Of a stretch of 55,019 nucleotides of DNA, positions 50,551 through 55,019 are shown one piece after another (the stretch's first letter is position 1; each line of letters starts with the position of its first letter). The DNA lies in the NCBI RefSeq assembly GCF_018613535.1, contig NZ_JAGGQB010000010.1, positions 1-55,019 of the forward strand, in the 5' to 3' direction. The position numbers and the translations under genes were made by a program. The DNA comes from Bacillus sp. ISL-51. GTDB taxonomy: Bacteria > Bacillota > Bacilli > Bacillales > Bacillaceae. The notes under the pieces were generated by a model. It was not told the origin of the DNA, searched no databases, and was given only the letters and a program-made list of their open reading frames with translations.

Positions 50551-51189
50551 TCACAACTGAATTTTTTTCAGTGCTTCATTTATCACATTCAGTACGTCCT
50601 GGATGACGCGATCCTTTGTCTGAGAAGCATCAATTGAATGGAATCTTTCCGGAAAACGCTCCATCACCTTTTGGTATCCTTCTCTTACTTGAGTGTGAAA
50701 GTGTAAAGCCTCAAGGTCAAGACGGTTCTTTTCCCGTGACTGATTTGCCTTAATCCGTTTCAGTCCTTCCTCCGGCTCAATGGAAAAATAGATGGTGATG
50801 TCCGGCATGGTACCGCCGATTGCAAATTGATTGATGGAAAGGACCTCATCAATGCCAAGCCCTCTGGCATAGCCTTGATAAGCCAGCGAGCTGTCTATGA
50901 AGCGATCGCACAGAACAATACGGCCCTCTTCCAAAGCGGGCTGAACTTTTTCGACTAAATGCTGTCTTCTTGCAGCCGCATAGAGCAAAGCCTCCGTCTT
51001 AGAATCCATTAACGTGTTGTTTTTATTTAAAATGACTTCCCGGATTTGTTCGGCAATTTCGATACCCCCCGGTTCTCTTGTCGCCGTTACGGGCAGCCCC
51101 TTTGTTGATAGGAGTTCTTTTATTGCCTGAAGCACTGTCGTTTTTCCCGCTCCTTCAGGTCCTTCGAATGTAATAAATAAACCGCTCAT
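50551..51189 (-). CDS. tmk: Thymidylate kinase
   Basis: Phosphorylates dTMP to dTDP. The 212-aa P-loop kinase has [11 protein letters not shown] (8-18), the DR(Y/F/H) motif as [14 protein letters not shown], and a LID region with basic residues ([10 protein letters not shown]). The start overlaps the yaaO stop by 4 nt (ATGA). Typical full-length enzyme in the conserved tmk-holB neighbourhood. Confidence 0.97.
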   Translation of the reverse strand: MSGLFITFEGPEGAGKTTVLQAIKELLSTKGLPVTATREPGGIEIAEQIREVILNKNNTLMDSKTEALLYAAARRQHLVEKVQPALEEGRIVLCDRFIDSSLAYQGYARGLGIDEVLSINQFAIGGTMPDITIYFSIEPEEGLKRIKANQSREKNRLDLEALHFHTQVREGYQKVMERFPERFHSIDASQTKDRVIQDVLNVINEALKKIQL

Positions 51190-52619
51190 GATTTCTCCTC
51201 TTCTATATAAACAAGTAATTGTTTCTCCTTCGACCAGCCTTGAATATGCGCATTCATGCCGATTAAACGAGATAGCTTCTGTATGCTTTTTTCTGTTATT
51301 CTTTCTCCGTCCATGATAAGCGGAATCCCCGGCGGATATGGAATGATATCCGCTGCATGTAAGCGTCCGGCTGCCTTATCCATTTCAACAAATTCTTTTT
51401 TGAATCGGCTGATCTCGCTTTTTGGATAATCGAGTGTAGTGATGGATGGAAATGTCCATTTAACAGCTTCCTGCCGTTTATCAGGCAGTGTATTCTCCAG
51501 CTTTTGATGTATGTTTCTTACGGTTTCCGGTTCTACCTCTCTCCGGCCGCCTAGCGGCAATACGAGCAAAATCTGATATTCATCAGCCAGTTCAACAAAA
51601 ACCCCGGAGCTTTCCAATATCCTTTGCAACGAATAGCCCGAATGTCCGAGCTTCGAGCGAAGCGTCAGCTTTAAAGGGTCCGGCCGCAGCCCATTTCCTG
51701 ATGGATGGATCACTTCAATATAAGGAATTGAAGCAAACGTTTGTTTAATTTGGTCAATGTGCTGTAAATGAGCAGGCAGTGTCCCGTTCTCAGCGATGTC
51801 CTGCACATAAGCGCGGGCCGTATCTAAAGTCGCCATAATCGGATATGAGGGGCTGCTGCTTTGCAAACTGCTTAAATAATATACCAGTCTGTCTCTGTCA
51901 ACCCGGCCGCTGTTCAAATGAAAGTAAGACCCCATCGTCATGGCCGGAAGAGTTTTGTGAGCGGACTGAACGACGGCATCAGCTCCCATTGCCAATGACG
52001 ATGGCGGAAACGGTTCACCTAACACAAAGTGAGCGCCATGCGCCTCATCAACAAGAACAGGAATCCCATATGAATGGGCTTTTTTGATTGCTGCCGTCAG
52101 ATCGGCAGAATGCCCATAATAAGTGGGATTGGTAAGGACAAGCCCTTTCGCATTCGGGTAGTCCGCTAACGCTTCTTCAATTACTGAAAGAGGCACATGA
52201 GCCGGCACGTGCATGCCCTCATCAACCTCCGGCGCTATATATACCGGCTTAGCCCCAGCCATTGCCACCGCATGAAATACGGACTTATGACAATTCCGCT
52301 GGATCAGGATAGGCTTTCCCGGCTCACAAACCGCTAAAATCATAGCTAAATTGCCTGCTGTCGACCCATTGACGAGAAAGAAACTTTCCTGTGAGCCATA
52401 GAGCCGGCTCACCAAATCCTGTGCTTCCTTTATCACTCCCGTCGGATGGTGAAGATCATCAAGCCCCGTGATCTCAGTCATATCTATCGATAAAAGAGAT
52501 TGATAAACAGATTTAGCTTCATCAAAAAAGACATCTCCATTGTGATGTCCCGGAACATGAAAAGAATACGTATTTCTGTGCGCATGCTCAATCAGCGCTG
52601 TATATAAAGGTGTCTCCAT
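51186..52619 (-). CDS. yaaO: Orn/Lys/Arg decarboxylase family protein YaaO
   Basis: A PLP-dependent fold-type I decarboxylase. The 477-aa protein starts directly with the catalytic part ([15 protein letters not shown]), has DEAHGAHF and the PLP lysine in [13 protein letters not shown], and the C-terminal domain; it lacks the N-terminal wing domain of the long enzymes, like SpeA of B. subtilis. Substrate is probably a basic amino acid. The ATG at 52619 lies 10 nt after AAAGGA; a TTG three codons earlier is too close. It overlaps tmk by 4 nt. Confidence 0.92.
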   Translation of the reverse strand: METPLYTALIEHAHRNTYSFHVPGHHNGDVFFDEAKSVYQSLLSIDMTEITGLDDLHHPTGVIKEAQDLVSRLYGSQESFFLVNGSTAGNLAMILAVCEPGKPILIQRNCHKSVFHAVAMAGAKPVYIAPEVDEGMHVPAHVPLSVIEEALADYPNAKGLVLTNPTYYGHSADLTAAIKKAHSYGIPVLVDEAHGAHFVLGEPFPPSSLAMGADAVVQSAHKTLPAMTMGSYFHLNSGRVDRDRLVYYLSSLQSSSPSYPIMATLDTARAYVQDIAENGTLPAHLQHIDQIKQTFASIPYIEVIHPSGNGLRPDPLKLTLRSKLGHSGYSLQRILESSGVFVELADEYQILLVLPLGGRREVEPETVRNIHQKLENTLPDKRQEAVKWTFPSITTLDYPKSEISRFKKEFVEMDKAAGRLHAADIIPYPPGIPLIMDGERITEKSIQKLSRLIGMNAHIQGWSKEKQLLVYIEEEKS

Positions 52620-52648
52620 TTCAAACAAATCCTTTGACTATCATACTT

Positions 52649-52672
52649 ATTATATCGTGCCTGTGATACAAC
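52649..52672 (-). promoter_or_regulatory. Possible yaaO-tmk promoter (sigma-A)
   Basis: A perfect -10 TATAAT (52649-52654, minus strand) lies about 30 bp before yaaO; the -35 at the proper distance is weak (TTTAAG-like). Confidence 0.35.
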
Positions 52673-52695
52673 TTAAAGCTAAGACTTTTTGCCAG

Positions 52696-53811
52696 CTAGC
52701 TGTTGTCCCGGCCGGATTTCATATTCAGCAATTTTTCCTTTAAATCGCCTTCCATGACTACCAGCTCTTCCTCAGCCCGCCTGCGTTTGATTCTTCCTTC
52801 TTCCTGAATGGATATCGTTTCTTCCAGTGTACTGATTAAGCTTTCCTGCACCTTTTTGAGTGTGTCTACCTCGACGAGGCCGCGTTCATTGGCTTTTGCT
52901 GTTTCAATCGTATTGGTCTTGAGAAGCTCGGCGTTTTTCAGCAGCAATTCATTCGTTGTATCTGAAACCTTCTTCTGTGCATCTGCCGCACTGCGCTGCT
53001 TTAAAAGCGTTAACGCGATGGCGACTTGGTTTTTCCATAGCGGAATCGCCGTTACGATTGAGGATTGGATTTTCTCTGCCAGCGCTTGATTGGTGTTTTG
53101 AATCAAACGGATTTGCGGCGCGCTCTGAATCGTAATCTGCCTGCTCAGCAGCAGATCATGAATTCTCTTATCTAACCGCTCAGTAAATTGAATAAGATCA
53201 TTTACTTCCTGCACAGCCATTTGATTGTGTTCGTTTGATTCCGCTTTTCTTGTTAAATCAGGAATCATCTTTGTTTTTAGCTCTTCTAATTTCAACTCTC
53301 CCGCAGCTATATACATATTTAGTGCGGAAAAGTATTCTTTATTTTGTTTATACAGCTGCTCTAACAGCTTATTATCACTCATCAGCGTGTTTTTAGAGTG
53401 CTCCAGTTTTTTGCTGATTCGGTCAATCTGCACACTTGTCTTTTGGTATTTTGAAAGCACTTCCTGCACAGAGCTTGATACCCTTCCGAACATACGGGCG
53501 AGAAACCCTTTTTTCTTCTCTTGCAGGTCGTCAGGGTTTACTTGATCAAGCTTTTTCATCAGATCGCCTAATATGCGGCCAATCTCTCCGATATCTTTTC
53601 TTTGCACATGCTCTATCATAGTGTGAGAAAAATCAAGGAGATTTGATTGTGCTTGTGAACCAAATAAAACAATGCTTTGCATATTCTTGGGATCTAATTT
53701 CTCTGCCAGCTGAAGTGCTGCTTCTCTGTTCCCATCATGCATTGTAGCTGCAAGCCTAATATTCGCCTGACCATTCTCACCGTTGACTTCATCTGAACGG
53801 TCTTTGCCCAT
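52696..53811 (-). CDS. yaaN: TelA/YaaN toxic-anion-resistance family protein
   Basis: A 371-aa largely helical protein of the TelA family, first linked to tellurite resistance and later to bacteriocin and antibiotic tolerance; the mechanism is unclear. It has the family pattern [20 protein letters not shown] near residues 46-65 and long coiled-coil stretches after it ([35 protein letters not shown]). No TM or signal sequence. GGGGGAAG precedes the ATG. It follows xpaC by 15 nt; the xpaC-telA pair is conserved in Firmicutes. Confidence 0.92.
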   Translation of the reverse strand: MGKDRSDEVNGENGQANIRLAATMHDGNREAALQLAEKLDPKNMQSIVLFGSQAQSNLLDFSHTMIEHVQRKDIGEIGRILGDLMKKLDQVNPDDLQEKKKGFLARMFGRVSSSVQEVLSKYQKTSVQIDRISKKLEHSKNTLMSDNKLLEQLYKQNKEYFSALNMYIAAGELKLEELKTKMIPDLTRKAESNEHNQMAVQEVNDLIQFTERLDKRIHDLLLSRQITIQSAPQIRLIQNTNQALAEKIQSSIVTAIPLWKNQVAIALTLLKQRSAADAQKKVSDTTNELLLKNAELLKTNTIETAKANERGLVEVDTLKKVQESLISTLEETISIQEEGRIKRRRAEEELVVMEGDLKEKLLNMKSGRDNS

Positions 53812-53826
53812 TTTCTTCCCCCTTTC

Positions 53827-54441
53827 TTATTTTCTCAGCGAATGCTTTGCTATATCTAATTCAAAGTGTAATTCATCTATGTCTTCTTTCATGATTTCAT
53901 AAAGGTCCTCTTCCAGCCGCCTGGTCAGCTCTGCAAGGGTGATTCTCGTTTCGCTCAAGGACATGGACAAATCTTTATTTTTCCTAGGCTGTGATGATAG
54001 CAAGCCATATTTTTCTGTTAATTCAACCACAGAATCGAGCGTCTGATAATAGAAACGTTCTGCCTGATAAAAACGCTTCGGTTCTTGTTTGGTAAGTATA
54101 TATATCCGCCTGACAATCCTCAGTATCTCGGCATTTTGCTTCAGCATTTGAATACTCTTAGACCGAAATAATGCTTTACGCAAACGAACGATTTTATCTT
54201 TTGCTTCTTCAAGATTTCCCTTGATGAAAGCATATTCTTTTCTTGTCAGCTGATGTTTTCTTAAAAAGAGGCGCTTTGTATTCCACAGGCCGCCTGCACA
54301 AACGACCGCCCCGCCAGCCGTTCCGTATAAAAACGAATGCAGAAAAGGCTGATGCCATATGAAAAAGCTTGATGTCCCAACGATAACAAACGCAGCACTG
54401 CCGCCCAGGGTCCATTTTATAAATTGAATAAACGGTTTCAT
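53827..54441 (-). CDS. xpaC: XpaC family membrane protein
   Basis: A 204-aa protein named for hydrolysis of 5-bromo-4-chloroindolyl phosphate in B. subtilis, though no phosphatase motif is visible. Two N-terminal TM helices (about 12-32 and 35-52) are followed by a basic, helical cytoplasmic domain (LTRKEYAFIKGNLEEAKDKI). AGGAG lies 10 nt before the ATG. It is coexpressed with yaaN (TelA), and the pair may act together at the membrane; function uncertain. Confidence 0.92.
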   Translation of the reverse strand: MKPFIQFIKWTLGGSAAFVIVGTSSFFIWHQPFLHSFLYGTAGGAVVCAGGLWNTKRLFLRKHQLTRKEYAFIKGNLEEAKDKIVRLRKALFRSKSIQMLKQNAEILRIVRRIYILTKQEPKRFYQAERFYYQTLDSVVELTEKYGLLSSQPRKNKDLSMSLSETRITLAELTRRLEEDLYEIMKEDIDELHFELDIAKHSLRK

Positions 54442-54476
54442 ACATGATCGACTCCTATTTATTCACTTCTATCAGT

Positions 54477-54505
54477 ATTATCTATTACATTCCATTTCTA
54501 AACAA
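54477..54505 (-). promoter_or_regulatory. Possible xpaC-yaaN promoter (sigma-A)
   Basis: Minus strand TTGTTT (54500-54505) and GATAAT (54477-54482), spacer 17, in the csfB-xpaC gap. Confidence 0.45.
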
Positions 54506-54565
54506 GTTCCTCTTCTTATCGTATCAGTTCCTTTATAAAAAGTGAAAGAAACCCTTTAAATTTAT

Positions 54566-54590
54566 GCAAAAAAAAGACCCTTTTCAGGGT
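54566..54590 (-). terminator. Intrinsic terminator after csfB
   Basis: A short stem, ACCCT / AGGGT (54577-54590), with a GAAA-type loop is followed on the minus strand by C and eight T. It begins at the csfB stop codon. Confidence 0.75.
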
Positions 54591-54784
54591 TAGGAATATA
54601 AAGTCGGTGTATGAAGGCTTTTCAGTTTCCTGACGTAAAATTCATAATCCGGGTCAGAGGTTGAAGTGGAAACTACTTTTTTCTCACACTCTAAACATAT
54701 AAATTTCGTATAAATATGGATGCCTCTGCTTTTTTTGGTTTCACACACAATACATGTTTCTCCATGGCTGGACGTCTCATTCAT
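54590..54784 (-). CDS. csfB: Anti-sigma-G factor CsfB (Gin)
   Basis: Holds sigma-G (and later sigma-E) inactive during sporulation. The 64-aa protein has a zinc-binding pair of CxxC motifs, CIVC (near 10-13) and CLEC (near 30-33), around the conserved GIHIYTKF. The ATG at 54784 is 8 nt from GGAGG; another ATG one codon upstream is 5 nt from it, so the shorter form, which equals the B. subtilis length, is preferred. A sigma-F promoter and a terminator frame it, and 5S rRNA is upstream. Confidence 0.95.
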   Translation of the reverse strand: MNETSSHGETCIVCETKKSRGIHIYTKFICLECEKKVVSTSTSDPDYEFYVRKLKSLHTPTLYS

Positions 54785-54804
54785 CATGCCCACCTCCGTA
54801 TGAA

Positions 54805-54834
54805 TAGCCTTCCCCTAAGCTAATGGTTGTATAC
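54805..54834 (-). promoter_or_regulatory. csfB promoter (sigma-F)
   Basis: Minus strand GTATA (54830-54834) and GGGAAGGCTA (54805-54814), spacer 15, fit the sigma-F consensus GYWTA / GGNRANAHTR. csfB is a known sigma-F gene. Confidence 0.7.
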
Positions 54835-54910
54835 ACAATTTAGACCTTTTTGAAGTTTACAATTAGTATATGGGGTCTGCGGCATTTCGGTGTTTGTATT
54901 GTTTTTTGAT

Positions 54911-54945
54911 CAAAAAATAAAAACCCAGCTCATTCTGAGCTGGGT
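54911..54945 (-). terminator. rRNA operon terminator
   Basis: A 10-bp stem, ACCCAGCTCA (54923-54932) / TGAGCTGGGT (54936-54945), with a 3-nt loop is followed on the minus strand by TTTTATTTTTTG. It lies just after the 5S rRNA. Confidence 0.93.
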
Positions 54946-54953
54946 CAAAGATT

Positions 54954-55019
54954 GCTTGGCGGCGTCCTACTCTCACAGGGGGAAACCCCCGACTACCATC
55001 GGCGCTGAAGAGCTTAACT
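54954..55019 (-). rRNA. rrf: 5S rRNA, 3' part (truncated by the window edge)
   Basis: The minus strand from 55019 down to about 54954 reads as the last 66 nt of Bacillus 5S rRNA, starting AGTTAAGCTCTTCAGCGCCG and ending GGACGCCGCCAAGC, including the helix III/loop region and the 3' strand of helix I. The 5' half lies beyond the window. By position relative to csfB this is the rrnA operon of strain 168. Confidence 0.95.

Noticed and set aside
54866..54895. CATATACTA upstream of csfB, which fits a sigma-K -10 with an AC 17 bp before it
   Set aside because: The sigma-K consensus is too loose; the sigma-F promoter nearer to csfB is better supported and fits known regulation.

Overview
The window is a stretch of core chromosome from a member of the Bacillus subtilis species complex. 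Gene order and protein sequences follow the B. subtilis 168 rrnA-rrnJ interval, but the proteins differ often enough from what I remember of strain 168 that an amyloliquefaciens/velezensis-type strain is more likely (inference; not checked by search). The sequence is shown reversed relative to the usual map: every gene except abrB is on the minus strand, so transcription runs from high to low coordinates. The 3' part of a 5S rRNA enters at the right edge, and tandem rRNA promoters leave at the left edge, so the interval lies between two co-directional rRNA operons.

Right to left: csfB, xpaC-yaaN and yaaO-tmk-darA-yaaR-holB-ricT-yabA (anti-sigma factor, nucleotide and replication functions, biofilm control); yabB-yazA-rsmI; abrB alone on the plus strand; metS, tatD, yabE, rnmV-rsmA; yabG, veg, sspF, ispE; purR-yabJ, spoVG, glmU-prs-ctc-pth (spoVC); fin, mfd; spoVT-yabM-yabN-rqcP-yabP-yabQ-divIC-yabR; tRNA-Met and tRNA-Glu; spoIIE-yabS-yabT-tilS/hprT; ftsH; coaX-hslO-yacD; cysK; the folate operon pabB-pabA-pabC-folP-folB-folK-yazB-dusB-lysS; then the next rRNA operon's promoters.

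Three functions interleave. Housekeeping information processing: two tRNA synthetases, tRNA and rRNA modification, 5S maturation, ribosome rescue, clamp loader, transcription-repair coupling. Nucleotide, cofactor and envelope precursors: PRPP, purines, folate, CoA, cysteine, UDP-GlcNAc, isoprenoids. The switch to sporulation: Spo0A and AbrB targets and promoters that read as sigma-A, B, F, G, H and probably K. Several regulatory sites can be read directly: a TRAP site over the pabA ribosome binding site, two PurBoxes in the purR promoter, Spo0A boxes at abrB and spoIIE, and a sigma-B promoter at ctc.

I see no mobile element, prophage, CRISPR array or obvious foreign island. The items most worth a second look are a six-G tract that puts tilS and hprT in one continuous frame, an extra promoter plus a folded leader element upstream of abrB, the odd translation start of yabE, and the PP2C / VWA / kinase run spoIIE-yabS-yabT, which resembles a TerY-P signalling triad. 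Many start codons were moved inward from the longest reading frame because a Shine-Dalgarno sequence and the remembered B. subtilis protein ends agree on the shorter form.
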